From: Chitinispirillales bacterium
Lineage (GTDB): Bacteria > Fibrobacterota > Chitinivibrionia > Chitinivibrionales > Chitinispirillaceae
DNA length: 51,991 bases
Assembly: GCA_031281225.1 (NCBI GenBank)
Contig: JAITFQ010000020.1
Span: forward strand, 1-51,991
Direction of reading: 5' to 3'
This document shows, piece by piece, positions 1 to 9,750 of the stretch; positions within the stretch are counted from its first letter, which is position 1, and each line of letters begins with the position of its first letter. The position numbers and the translations under genes are program-made. The notes beneath the pieces are model-generated. The model searched no databases and was not told the DNA's origin. It saw only the letters and a list, made by a program, of their open reading frames with translations.

Positions 1-233
1 ATGAGTATCTGTTGCTTTTCACCGGCCTCGTTCAGTATCGTAGCGCAGTAATCGAGACGGATAGACCTCGGGAACTTGTCGTTTTCGGCCATAGGCCTGT
101 TCCGTTCGGTCACATTCAGCTCAACTTCGAGCACCTCGGTCCCCAAAAGCGTACCGATTATCGCCTTGGCGACGTCAGGGTCTCGCACGAGCTCCTTGAA
201 GGCGGTGTCGTAGAGCGGGTTGGCTATTATCAT
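1..233 (-). CDS. PD-(D/E)XK nuclease family transposase/Rpn-like protein, N-terminal part (runs off window edge)
   Basis: My own minus-strand translation from ATG at 233: MIIANPLYDTAFKELVRDPDVAKAIIGTLLGTEVLEVELNVTERNRPMAENDKFPRSIRLDYCATILNEAGEKQQIL. It resembles the N-terminus of the MIIANPIYD..FK.L..D..IAK.. family. The listed plus ORF 12..278 is antisense to it. Confidence 0.7.
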   Translation of the reverse strand, partial: MIIANPLYDTAFKELVRDPDVAKAIIGTLLGTEVLEVELNVTERNRPMAENDKFPRSIRLDYCATILNEAGEKQQIL

Positions 234-367
234 GGTTTGGGCCCCTTTCGGGTTAGGGGGTGGAACTGCTATTCTTAAAGATAATATATGTGAGCCCGGG
301 TGTCAATATATGAAGCGGGAAAGACGGGCAATGCGGGAACGGTGTTCGCACGTCTAAAATTGGGGGA

Positions 368-1723
368 TTATTTTTTCCCCACCAGCGCCTTCGTCTTCCA
401 CCGCCCCCCGCGCCAGCGCCAGAGCATCATGAGGCCGCGGCTCCATTCGTCGAGCGCCAGGGCTACGCAGATTCCTATCAGGCCCCATCCTAACTTTATC
501 CCAAACACGTACGCCAGCGACACGCCCACACCCCACATGAAAATCATCCCGACGTAAACCGGAAAGCGTACGTCGCCGGCGCCTTTAAGGGCGGGGATGA
601 TTACCACGTTGAAATTTCTGCCGGGCTCATGAATAAGCGCAATAAAAAGCATTCCAAACGCCATTGCCTGAATGGTCGGGTTGGTTGAAAATATGCTTAT
701 TATCGGGACTTGGAACAGTTTGGCGACTATTACCAATCCGAGCGAAATCGCGAAGCCTGATAGGAAATAGCGATAAACCTTGCGCTGCGCAATCTCCGCC
801 ATTCCGGCGCCTACGAAGTAACCCACCTTTATCTGCACGGCGGAACCTATGGAGATTGACGTTATAAACACGAAGCGCAAAACGGTGACCGTACAGGTGA
901 ACGCGGCTATCGCCTCGGTGCCGAGGGAGGCTATAAAGCGCATTATCATTATCTGGCCTAAATTGTATGACACGTTTTCCCCGGCGGTCGGTATGCCCAC
1001 GGAGAGTATCTGGCGGTAGACAGATTTCGGAACCTTGAAAAGCCCGCCGCGTTCCAGTTGGATACGCCGCCTTTTTTTCAGCATGATATACAGTATCACA
1101 CAAAGGACGGTATGGCTGAATACCGTAGACACCGCGACGCCCGGAACGCCGAGGACTGGGACGCCGAATTTGCCGAAAATTACGACATAGTTACCGATTA
1201 CATTTACAATAGCGGCCGCTAAATTGGCAAGCATCGGCCCGCGCGTGTGGCCGTAGGATCTGATGATCGTCGCCAAAATCATACTGAGCGCCACGGTTAC
1301 CGAGCCGGCGCTGAATATGAACATGTATTGAAAGGCGTACGCGTGCACGCGCGGGTCGAGCCTGTAAAAACCGACTATCGAGTCCGCACTCAGGCACATT
1401 ACGACGCTTAACAGTATGGAAAATATTATAGACAGCACGATACCCCCCTGCGCCACGTGCCCGGCGGTTTTCGTATCGCCCGCGCCGAGGTTTTGGGCGA
1501 TGAGTATGCTCGCGCCGGAAGCCACCATCAGATACAGGAGGGTGATGAAAAAAACAAGCTGGACGATAAGGCCAACGGAGGCGACGGCTTCTTCCGAGTA
1601 GTAGCTCAGCATGAAAACATCGGCGCTGATTACCGATATCCGCAGGATGTTCTCAATCAAAATCGGCCAGGCTAAGTGTACGAGCGGCAACTTTGTGCGC
1701 TCAATGCCGAAATCTTTATTCAC
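368..1723 (-). CDS. MATE family efflux transporter
   Basis: 451 aa, about 12 hydrophobic segments, MATE-like motifs (LAWPILIENILRIS..., GIPTAGENVSYNLGQ). Confidence 0.9.
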   Translation of the reverse strand: MNKDFGIERTKLPLVHLAWPILIENILRISVISADVFMLSYYSEEAVASVGLIVQLVFFITLLYLMVASGASILIAQNLGAGDTKTAGHVAQGGIVLSIIFSILLSVVMCLSADSIVGFYRLDPRVHAYAFQYMFIFSAGSVTVALSMILATIIRSYGHTRGPMLANLAAAIVNVIGNYVVIFGKFGVPVLGVPGVAVSTVFSHTVLCVILYIMLKKRRRIQLERGGLFKVPKSVYRQILSVGIPTAGENVSYNLGQIMIMRFIASLGTEAIAAFTCTVTVLRFVFITSISIGSAVQIKVGYFVGAGMAEIAQRKVYRYFLSGFAISLGLVIVAKLFQVPIISIFSTNPTIQAMAFGMLFIALIHEPGRNFNVVIIPALKGAGDVRFPVYVGMIFMWGVGVSLAYVFGIKLGWGLIGICVALALDEWSRGLMMLWRWRGGRWKTKALVGKK

Positions 1724-2154
1724 AAACCTAACCTTCCCGCTTCGGACCGCTGCCGGCCGGATACTTCTATCTGATTTTTGACTCGGAAGCTGACTACATC
1801 GGAAGAAAAAGGTTTGGCTATGTAGTCCACGGCGCCCAATGCGAGCCCTTTTTCCTCGTCGTCCGCCCTGTTGAGGCCCGATATGAAAATAACGGGGATG
1901 TTTTGCGTTTGTTCGGAAGCTTTCAGCGCGGCGATTACGGCGTACCCGTCCATTTCCGGCATGATGATATCAAGCAGGATGACATCCGGCGAATATTTTT
2001 CCGCGGCTTTGATGGCTTGCTCCCCGCTCTTCGCCGCGTAAATATTATACTCAGGGCTCAAAATATGCGTGAGAGCCATGATGTTTGAGTTCTCATCATC
2101 CACAATGAGCACGCTTTTTGTTTTCTTTTTTTCTTCCGTCACGATTTCCCTCAC
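1720..2154 (-). CDS. stand-alone response regulator receiver (CheY-like)
   Basis: VLIVDDE...DVILLDIIMPEMDGY...PVIFISG...KPF; no output domain. Confidence 0.9.
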   Translation of the reverse strand: MREIVTEEKKKTKSVLIVDDENSNIMALTHILSPEYNIYAAKSGEQAIKAAEKYSPDVILLDIIMPEMDGYAVIAALKASEQTQNIPVIFISGLNRADDEEKGLALGAVDYIAKPFSSDVVSFRVKNQIEVSGRQRSEAGRLGL

Positions 2155-4616
2155 GTTTTCAAATATTTACGCAATTTTTCCAACACTTTTTCAATATCAA
2201 GAGGCTTGCCGACATGGTCGTCCATGCCTGCCGCGAGGCACTCCTCAATGTCGGCCTTAAAGACATTTGCGGTCATCGCGATAATCGGCAGCGCGGCGGG
2301 CAGGGCGCGTATGCGGCGCGTCGCTTCGAGACCGTCCATCCTCGGCATTTGTACGTCCATGAGCACAACATCGTACCTGCCTGGCGTAGCCTCTATCATG
2401 TCGAGCGCTTTCTTGCCGTCCTCGGCGCAGTCGATGATAATTCCGGTATTTTCCAGAAACGCCATAACTATCTCACGGTTGATCTCGATATCCTCCGCGA
2501 GCAGCATTCGCTTGCCTTCAAACGCGCCGGTATACGCGGCGGCGCTGTCTATTTCCGAACATTCGCTTGCGTTATCGTCCTCTTTCCTGCCGCGCTGCAC
2601 CTTTACTGTAAAAATAAAACGCGCGCCGGTGCCGAGTTCGGATTCAACCCAAATCCTGCCGCCCATAAGCTCGACGATCCGCTTGGATATGACGAGCCCC
2701 AGCCCCGTGCCGCCGAATTTGCGGCTTGTCCCGCTTTCGGCCTGCTCAAACGGGAGAAACAGCCTGTCCCGCTGTTCAGGGGATATGCCTATCCCGCTGT
2801 CGGAGACCTCAATCCGCAGTTCGCAATCTTCGGCGGTCTCGCCGGCCAAAGTCGCCTCAATATGGATTTTGCCGCCCTCCGGCGTGAACTTTACCGCGTT
2901 GGAGAGGAGATTGGTTATCACCTGCGTCAAACGCTGGTCGTCCCCGATAATAAAACCGGGTATTTTATTGTCTATGCTTACGGTCATCACCTGCCGCTTT
3001 TCATCCACGCGGAAGTTGGCGACGGTCATCGTCTTTTGCAGCATTCTCTCAAAATTAAATTCCGTGGGCGACAGTTCCAACTTGTCGGCCTCAATCTTCG
3101 CCATGTCGAGCACGTCGTTTATCACGCCGAGCAGATGGGTGGACGCGTCCTCGATTTTATTCAGGGCGCGGTCTTTCTGCTCTATGTCTCTCGCTTTTTT
3201 CCCGATGGCGGTCATGCCTATGATAGCATTCATCGGCGTCCGCATTTCGTGGCTCATGGTGGAGAGGAAATCGCCCTTTGCCTTGCTCGCGACGGTCGCC
3301 TGTTCAAGCGCGGTCTCCAACTGGGCTGAGGTGTCGCGGATGCTTTGAACCATTTGGTTACGGAGCAGGGCGCTCGCTACCAAAATACTGCCGGAGCGCA
3401 GAATCGATTCCTCCTTTTCCGTAAACTGCCGCTCGCAGTGGCAGTCGTCGAAACCGACAAAACCCCAAAAACTTTCCTTTATAAATATCGGCACCGCGAG
3501 AATGGACAGTATGCCCTGCGGCGCCAGCAGTTCCTGCTCTTCCGGAGGCATATCGCAAAGTATGCCGTTTATACATTCGTCCTCAGAAAGTTCTCGTTCC
3601 CACCGGGGGATGTTTTCGCTGTAAGGTATGCCACGCGTAAACTCCTTGCCCTGCTGCGGCTCGGCGCCTTCCGACCATTCGTAGAGCTGAGCGCAGTGAA
3701 GCCGCCCCTCAACGGTAAAATTTTTCCAGATGTACATGCGGTCAACGTTTACCGCCTTGGACATAAGGCTCATGCTCTGATACAGATTGTTCTCAAAAGA
3801 CTCCGTATCGCAGTTGAGGAGGAGAGCGGCCGCGTTGTTTACCGCGTAGAGCAGGTCGTCGAGTTTTCTAATGTCGGTTAAGTCGACGCAATGCTGGATA
3901 TGCACTTTTTTGCCGCTCGGCCAGTCGATATAACGGTCGTAATTCCGGTAATAGCAGTTCGTAAGCGTGTTGTGTTCTTCCCATATAACGACGGAGTTCG
4001 GGTCTTTGTCGAGCTGCCGGCAGGGGCAAAAATAGCACCTCTGATCAAAGCCTTTCTGAAACACTTCGTAACACAGCCGCCCGACAACATCGCCTTCGAT
4101 TCCGAAATGCCGCTTCATAAAATCGTTTACAAACAATACCCTGTCGGTATCCGGGTCGGTCACATAAATCATCGCGTCCGTTTTGTTCAGTATGCTTCCC
4201 ATGATATCGAGCGTTTCGTTTACAACCGATAATTTGTTGTGTATTTTTATCTGGTTGCGTATCCGAAGTTTGACAATCGCCCTTGAAAACGGCTTGCTTA
4301 TATAATCCGCGGCTCCAAAAGCGAGCCCTTTTTCTTCGGCGCCGAAACCGCCGAGGCCTGTGATAAAGATAACGGGGATATTTTTTGTTTTTTCAGAATT
4401 TTTCAGCGCTGAAATTACGGCGTATCCGTCCATCTCCGGCATGATAATATCGAGCAGAATGACGTCGGGCAAGTATTTTTCCGCCGCGGCGACGGCGTCC
4501 AGCCCCTTTCTTTCCGCGTAAACGATATACTCGGAGATGAGAATATCCGTGAGCGCCATGATGTTGCCCTTATCGTCGTCAACAATCAGCACGCTGTTCT
4601 TCTTTACTTCACTCAT
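2151..4616 (-). CDS. hybrid sensor histidine kinase (REC-PAS-GAF-HisKA-HATPase-REC)
   Basis: N-terminal receiver, FLSTMSHEMRTPMNAIIG H-box, GGTGLGLVISKRIVELMGG, C-terminal receiver VVLMDVQMPRMDGLEATRRIR. Confidence 0.92.
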   Translation of the reverse strand: MSEVKKNSVLIVDDDKGNIMALTDILISEYIVYAERKGLDAVAAAEKYLPDVILLDIIMPEMDGYAVISALKNSEKTKNIPVIFITGLGGFGAEEKGLAFGAADYISKPFSRAIVKLRIRNQIKIHNKLSVVNETLDIMGSILNKTDAMIYVTDPDTDRVLFVNDFMKRHFGIEGDVVGRLCYEVFQKGFDQRCYFCPCRQLDKDPNSVVIWEEHNTLTNCYYRNYDRYIDWPSGKKVHIQHCVDLTDIRKLDDLLYAVNNAAALLLNCDTESFENNLYQSMSLMSKAVNVDRMYIWKNFTVEGRLHCAQLYEWSEGAEPQQGKEFTRGIPYSENIPRWERELSEDECINGILCDMPPEEQELLAPQGILSILAVPIFIKESFWGFVGFDDCHCERQFTEKEESILRSGSILVASALLRNQMVQSIRDTSAQLETALEQATVASKAKGDFLSTMSHEMRTPMNAIIGMTAIGKKARDIEQKDRALNKIEDASTHLLGVINDVLDMAKIEADKLELSPTEFNFERMLQKTMTVANFRVDEKRQVMTVSIDNKIPGFIIGDDQRLTQVITNLLSNAVKFTPEGGKIHIEATLAGETAEDCELRIEVSDSGIGISPEQRDRLFLPFEQAESGTSRKFGGTGLGLVISKRIVELMGGRIWVESELGTGARFIFTVKVQRGRKEDDNASECSEIDSAAAYTGAFEGKRMLLAEDIEINREIVMAFLENTGIIIDCAEDGKKALDMIEATPGRYDVVLMDVQMPRMDGLEATRRIRALPAALPIIAMTANVFKADIEECLAAGMDDHVGKPLDIEKVLEKLRKYLKT

Positions 4617-7600
4617 GACTCAGTACCCATCTCCTCTTTAAGTTGACAAAGCGTCCCGACCGCGGCCTTAAAATCGTAGTCCTCGATTTGACGTACAAGT
4701 TCTTCCGATCCGGGGATAGCGCGGATATCGTCGAGCAGGTACACTACTCCCGGATTTATGTTAGCGAGCATAGGCTCTATTTTTTCAATCAACGCCGATA
4801 TTTGCCCGGCGCTCAACACGGCCATGCACTGTTCCGCCGATTTGTCGAGAAGCGGTTTCAACTCTTCCAGAACCCGCGTCAATTCGGCTTCGAGAAGTTT
4901 TAGCTGGCCTTCGGGAATTGAGGCCGCCCCGTTTCTAAGCTGAGTTTCGACCTCCGCCGCGATATTTTGCAGGCCGGGCTCGTCAATCATCCCCGCGTTC
5001 CCTTTTAGCGTATGCGTCAGCCTGTGGGCGAGTTTTATATCACCCCTCGCAATCGCTTCCGTAATATCAATATATATGTTTTGATAGCTTTTAACAAAAT
5101 TGAGCCGCAGTTTATTTTGCAGCTCGAATCTGTCCCGCTCCTGCCCGTCTTCGTCTATGGCCGAACTGTCGAGCGGCACCAGATATTTTAGCAGGACGCG
5201 CCACAGTTCCTGCGACGTAAAAGGTTTGCCCAAACAGTCGGGCATTCCGTGCTTTTTATAGTTTTCCAGCTCGCTCGCCATCACGTTCGCGGTCACCGCC
5301 ACTATGGGCGTCCCCGTATCCAGAGACGCTATTTTCACCGCGGCTTCGGTACCGTCCATGACCGGCATGAACATATCCATAAAGATCAGGTCAAAAGGCT
5401 CTTGACCCTGCCGCATACGCTCCCAAACGATATCTACGCCCGCCTTGCCGTTGCCCGCCACCACCGTCCGCAGCCCCACGTCGGCAAGGTGCTCGCATAT
5501 AACCTCCTGATTCATGATATTGTCGTCGCAAACCAGAACCAAGCCGTCGAAGCGCGGTTTTTCAAGGATAATGTCCTTGCTTTCGAACGCGCTGGACACG
5601 TCTATCGTTTCAAACGGAACCTCAAAGCTAAACACGCTGCCGGCGCCGGGCGAACTCTCCACCGCTAACTTTCCGCCCATAATCTCCACGATATTCTTGA
5701 CTATCGTAAGCCCAAGCCCCGTGCCGCCATACCTGCGGGTCGTGCTCGAATCGGCCTGAGTGAACGGCTCGAATATCTTTTTGACCTGCTCGGGGCTCAT
5801 CCCGATACCGGTATCCCTCACCTCAAAATATATTATCGCGCCGCCGCCGTTCATATCTTTTACCATCGACGTGAATTTTATCGTTCCGTCGCTTGTAAAT
5901 TTTACGGCGTTCGAGAGCAGGTTCATAATCGCCTGATAAAGCCTTACCGGGTCGCCCAAAAGTTTTTTGCCGACCGGCGGCTCTACGTACAGCCTCAAAT
6001 CGAGCCCCCTCTCCTTAATCTCCGGCAGGATGACGGACTGGCAGCGCGAAATAATGCCATGCAGGTCGAAAGGTATTTTTTCCAGCTCCATTCTGCCGGA
6101 TTCTATCTTTGAAATGTCGAGTACGTCGTTTATTATACGCAGGAGCCACTTTGTGCTCTCGGTGATTTTTCCTAAATAATCCTTGATTCTGCGTACGGAA
6201 CCGCTGCTCATCGCAAGCTCCGCGAACCCCATGATGGAGTTCATCGGCGTGCGGATTTCGTGGCTCATGGTGGCGAGGAACGCCGACTTGGAGCGCGAGG
6301 CCGACCGCGCCTCCTCCTCCATCGCCTTGCGCTCGGTGATATCGTGCCCTATCCCGATAAGCCCGATTACGGCGCCGTCCTGTACGAGCGGGGCCTTGAC
6401 CGTTTCAAAAAGCCTCCTCTCCCCGTGAACGGAAGGTATCCACTCCTCAACCACAATCTGTTTGCGCTCGTCGATGACGGTCAGGTCCGCGCTCCTGATT
6501 GCCTCCGCCATGTCAATGGGCATTCCAAGCCCGTCCATATCGCTCTTTCCGATAATGCTGTCTTCCGCAAGATTAAAATAGTCGGCCATGTTTTTATTGC
6601 AAAGGGTGAATTTTGAATCAAGGTCTTTGCAAAATATGTGATTGGGGATTGAGTCAATCATCGTTTGAAGCAAAGAGGATTGGCGGGCGAGCTCTTTTGC
6701 TTGCGTCTGCAATTCGTTTGTCCGCTGCGTAACCACCTTTTCCAAATTTCTTTCGGTGTTGCGGCTCCTCATGAAAAGAACGGATACGAGGGCGAGAATA
6801 ATCAGGATCAGGCCGATCGCGCCGAAGAGCCACGGGCGCTGCGCTTGCAGCAACTTTGCCTGATAATCATAAGTTTTGCGTACCCAGTATTCGCTGATTC
6901 TGTTGATGTCGATCTGGGCGTACGTCTTATCCAAAATTGAGAGCAGAACCGCCTCGTTCTTGTTAAATCCGGTGGTGACGTCATAAGTCAGGCCGAATAC
7001 GAGGTTCGCCTTGTAGCCGATACGCTCCTGATAGTTTGTCAGGGCGAGGAGCTGAATCATGCTGCCTATCATGACATCCACCTCGTTACGCTCAAGCGCG
7101 TCCACCGCGCTTTTGATACTCTCATACTCCACGGTATAGGCGTGATTTGGGAACCATTTATGAAACATGGCTACGTGCGCGTAGTCCTTGATAAGGGCCA
7201 CCCTTATACCCAAAACATCGTTTATTTTTAGGTTTGGGAACTCAGATTTGGAAATCAGGAGATAGCTGTCCTGCATCTTGGCAGTCTGCGGCCACAAAAA
7301 CCGCCCCTCCCTCGCCGGCGTGCGGACAAGATGCGGGACAAACGACACTTCCCCGCGCTCCAGCGACTGAAACAAATCAGGCCACCCCATGTACGTATCG
7401 TTGGCCACCTCAAAGGAAAGCCCTGTAAGCGCCGTCACTTCTTTAAGTATGTCGAATATAATCCCCTGCCACTCGCCCTCATGGTCGTTGTAAAAATCCA
7501 CCGGATAATTGTAGTGCAGCGCCCCCATCCTGACAACAGGATTATTTTTTATGTATTCGCGCTCCTCCTCCGTAAACCGCAGCCAAAGCCTGTTCGTCCG

Positions 7601-8449
7601 GTACTCCTCGTATCCAAGGTTATATAATTTGGTGAGATGCCTGATAGCGTTGCCCCTTAGCGCCTTTGTCACAACCGAGATAACGGGGGCCAGTTCCGGG
7701 ATGCCGGTGGTCAGGGAAACCGAGCTGAAAATCAGCGGGATAAAGTCTGTGATGACCACATTGCCGTAAGGGTCAAAAGACGCCTCATCCGTGCTTTCCG
7801 CGATATAAGCGTCAACCTCTCCGTTTATAAGCAGCCTGTAAGCAGCGCCGTGATCGTTGACCATTACGGCTTCGAAACTTCCGGGTTCAAGCTGGCCGGT
7901 AACGTCTTTGAGCGTTACCGCGCCTTCCAGAAAAGCATACCGCAAGGGGCGCGTTTGAGCGATTTGCGCCAGCGACGGGCCGCCTTCCACCCGCATTATT
8001 TTTACCATGCGGTTGGCAATGGGGTCGCTCATATAATATATTTTGCGCCGCTCCTCCGTCGCGGTCATCTCGCCCGTAAAGTGAATCTCGCCGTTAGTAA
8101 CCTTCGCGAGTAAATCGTCCCATTCGAAAAGCTGCGGCACAAATTTAATCCCAAACAACTCGGTCAGCCACTCGCAAACACGGGCGGTATACCCGCCAAT
8201 CTCCCCGTTTTCCTTCAAAAAAGATTCTGTGCCCGGAATCATCCCATAAATAAAATGCGGCGTTTGTTTTTGAAGCGCTTCTATTGCGTTTATTTCATCC
8301 TCGGTTATGCCGGGGACGTCGCGGAAGGATGTAATCGGGGCGGCGTCAAAAGGTGACGGCGGCGATTGCGGCGAACAGGCCGATACGCCGATAATTACGG
8401 CACTCAAAATAAAAAACCGGATGATTATCCGTTTGACTCTTACCTTCAT
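4613..8449 (-). CDS. BvgS/EvgS-like hybrid sensor histidine kinase with tandem periplasmic SBP_bac_3 domains, PAS, HisKA, HATPase, REC, HPt
   Basis: Lipobox-like N-terminus, two solute-binding-like domains, one TM, H-box [38 protein letters not shown], receiver, HPt ([13 protein letters not shown]). Confidence 0.93.
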   Translation of the reverse strand: MKVRVKRIIIRFFILSAVIIGVSACSPQSPPSPFDAAPITSFRDVPGITEDEINAIEALQKQTPHFIYGMIPGTESFLKENGEIGGYTARVCEWLTELFGIKFVPQLFEWDDLLAKVTNGEIHFTGEMTATEERRKIYYMSDPIANRMVKIMRVEGGPSLAQIAQTRPLRYAFLEGAVTLKDVTGQLEPGSFEAVMVNDHGAAYRLLINGEVDAYIAESTDEASFDPYGNVVITDFIPLIFSSVSLTTGIPELAPVISVVTKALRGNAIRHLTKLYNLGYEEYRTNRLWLRFTEEEREYIKNNPVVRMGALHYNYPVDFYNDHEGEWQGIIFDILKEVTALTGLSFEVANDTYMGWPDLFQSLERGEVSFVPHLVRTPAREGRFLWPQTAKMQDSYLLISKSEFPNLKINDVLGIRVALIKDYAHVAMFHKWFPNHAYTVEYESIKSAVDALERNEVDVMIGSMIQLLALTNYQERIGYKANLVFGLTYDVTTGFNKNEAVLLSILDKTYAQIDINRISEYWVRKTYDYQAKLLQAQRPWLFGAIGLILIILALVSVLFMRSRNTERNLEKVVTQRTNELQTQAKELARQSSLLQTMIDSIPNHIFCKDLDSKFTLCNKNMADYFNLAEDSIIGKSDMDGLGMPIDMAEAIRSADLTVIDERKQIVVEEWIPSVHGERRLFETVKAPLVQDGAVIGLIGIGHDITERKAMEEEARSASRSKSAFLATMSHEIRTPMNSIMGFAELAMSSGSVRRIKDYLGKITESTKWLLRIINDVLDISKIESGRMELEKIPFDLHGIISRCQSVILPEIKERGLDLRLYVEPPVGKKLLGDPVRLYQAIMNLLSNAVKFTSDGTIKFTSMVKDMNGGGAIIYFEVRDTGIGMSPEQVKKIFEPFTQADSSTTRRYGGTGLGLTIVKNIVEIMGGKLAVESSPGAGSVFSFEVPFETIDVSSAFESKDIILEKPRFDGLVLVCDDNIMNQEVICEHLADVGLRTVVAGNGKAGVDIVWERMRQGQEPFDLIFMDMFMPVMDGTEAAVKIASLDTGTPIVAVTANVMASELENYKKHGMPDCLGKPFTSQELWRVLLKYLVPLDSSAIDEDGQERDRFELQNKLRLNFVKSYQNIYIDITEAIARGDIKLAHRLTHTLKGNAGMIDEPGLQNIAAEVETQLRNGAASIPEGQLKLLEAELTRVLEELKPLLDKSAEQCMAVLSAGQISALIEKIEPMLANINPGVVYLLDDIRAIPGSEELVRQIEDYDFKAAVGTLCQLKEEMGTES

Positions 8450-8648
8450 ACCGGTACTACCCTCTTTCTTTCCTTGTACTGGGGAGTAAGCGTTTCATTC
8501 TGTATAAAATATAATATTGCGGGGGGAAAGTCAAAATATTAAATTCAAAAGTCAAAAGTCAAAACCACTACCGTCCCATATTCCCGTTCATCCCGTCTTT
8601 CGATAGCCTTAATTGCGTCTAATAGGCATTTTTCGTATTAAAAAGATT

Positions 8649-8756
8649 TTAGTGAGTTCGTACATTATGCTTACGCGCCAACGTAGAAACTAAATAGGAA
8701 GGGATGTTTGACATAACCTGTGACAATAACGTATATTTATGTTTAGCCGGCTTCAT
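8649..8756 (-). pseudogene. N-terminal relic of an IS4-type (DUF4372-like) transposase
   Basis: Minus-strand 35 aa MKPAKHKYTLLSQVMSNIPSYLVSTLARKHNVRTH*, resembling the start of IS4-family transposases (..FSVLKQ...IP..LV.KLAR..); stops where the rest of the protein should follow. Confidence 0.4.
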
Positions 8757-8912
8757 TGAACATCCTTTGTTTAAAAGTTTCGCGAGAATGGATAAACAAA
8801 AAATATATGTTAGGGAGCCGGCTACTTTATATAAAAAAAATATTAATACTGAATATTGAAAAAAACTATGGGATGATAGTGTAACAGTCACATTTATTAA
8901 AGGAGCAGTAAA

Positions 8913-9662
8913 ATGAGTAAGACGAGTAAGATGGGAGCAAAAGCTTTCATGCGGTGGGTTGGAACGGTGGCGATTGGGATAGCGGTGGGGATGGTGGGAT
9001 GTGGGGGAGATGATAATCCCGGCGGGGGTGGCGGTAACGGGACGGGCGGTAATGGCGGTGGGGGCGGACACGGTTTCTTTAACCCAAACATAAATTATGG
9101 TTCGTTTACTGATTCGAGAGATGGTAAAACGTATCGTACAGTTCAAATAGGTACCCAAACATGGATGGCCGAAAATTTGAATTTTAATGCGAGCGGTAGC
9201 GTGTGTTACAATAATAGTCCTGACAGTTGCGCTAAGTATGGTCGTCTTTATGATTGGGAAACAGTTATGAATGGTGCTTCAAGTTCTTCATCAAGTCCTA
9301 GCGGCGTTCAAGGTATTTGTCCTGTTGGTTGGCATGTTCCTAGTGATGCTGAATGGGAGACATTGGTTAATTTTGCCGGTGGTTCATCTACTGCCGGAAC
9401 TCAGTTGAAGTCTACGACAGGTTGGAATACTAATAGTGGTCATGTTCCCGGTACTGATAGTTTCGGTTTTTCGGCTCTGCCCGGCGGCTTCGGCTACGGT
9501 AGCAATTTCGGCAGTGTCGGCAGCCGCGGCTACTGGTGGAGCGCTACGGAGAACGGTGCGGCTGGCGCGCGGTACCGGGTCATGTACTGGGACGACAGCG
9601 GCGTGAACACGTTCTGGGTCAGCAAGGCGAGCCTGAATTCCGTCCGTTGCCTTCAGGACTGA
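8913..9662 (+). CDS. lipoprotein with Fibrobacter succinogenes major paralogous (FISUMP, TIGR02145) domain
   Basis: Signal with lipobox-like VGMVGC, Gly-rich linker, then FTDSRDGKTYRTVQIGTQTWMAENLNF...GRLYDWETVM...CPVGWHVPSDAEWETLV...YWWSATE...SVRCLQD. RBS aaaggag upstream. Confidence 0.9.
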   Translation: MSKTSKMGAKAFMRWVGTVAIGIAVGMVGCGGDDNPGGGGGNGTGGNGGGGGHGFFNPNINYGSFTDSRDGKTYRTVQIGTQTWMAENLNFNASGSVCYNNSPDSCAKYGRLYDWETVMNGASSSSSSPSGVQGICPVGWHVPSDAEWETLVNFAGGSSTAGTQLKSTTGWNTNSGHVPGTDSFGFSALPGGFGYGSNFGSVGSRGYWWSATENGAAGARYRVMYWDDSGVNTFWVSKASLNSVRCLQD

Positions 9663-9700
9663 TGTGGCGTGTGGGTAGCGCAGCACCCCCCATGCCTCCA

Positions 9701-9750
9701 CCGCAAGCCGCGTTTTTTTGCGGCATGCGGTGTTGTTTTGATTTTTTGTT
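9701..9750 (+). terminator. hairpin plus T-rich tract downstream of FISUMP gene
   Basis: CCGCAAGCCGC-GTTTTTTT-GCGGCATGCGG (11-bp stem, one mismatch) followed by T-rich sequence. Confidence 0.55.

Noticed and set aside
12-278. Plus-strand 88-aa ORF
   Set aside because: Antisense to a better-supported minus-strand PD-(D/E)XK-family N-terminus (start at 233).
2118-3348. Plus-strand ORFs of 403 and 380 aa
   Set aside because: Antisense shadows of the hybrid kinase 2151-4616; no domain signature, composition dictated by the GC-biased sense codons.
8520-8570. AAAAGTC near-repeats upstream of the kinase operon
   Set aside because: Short, AT-rich and irregular; no support for a specific function.
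8649-9158. 169-aa minus ORF spanning the FISUMP start
   Set aside because: Overlaps the FISUMP coding sequence; only its last 35 codons from the internal ATG at 8756 carry a recognisable (transposase-like) signal.
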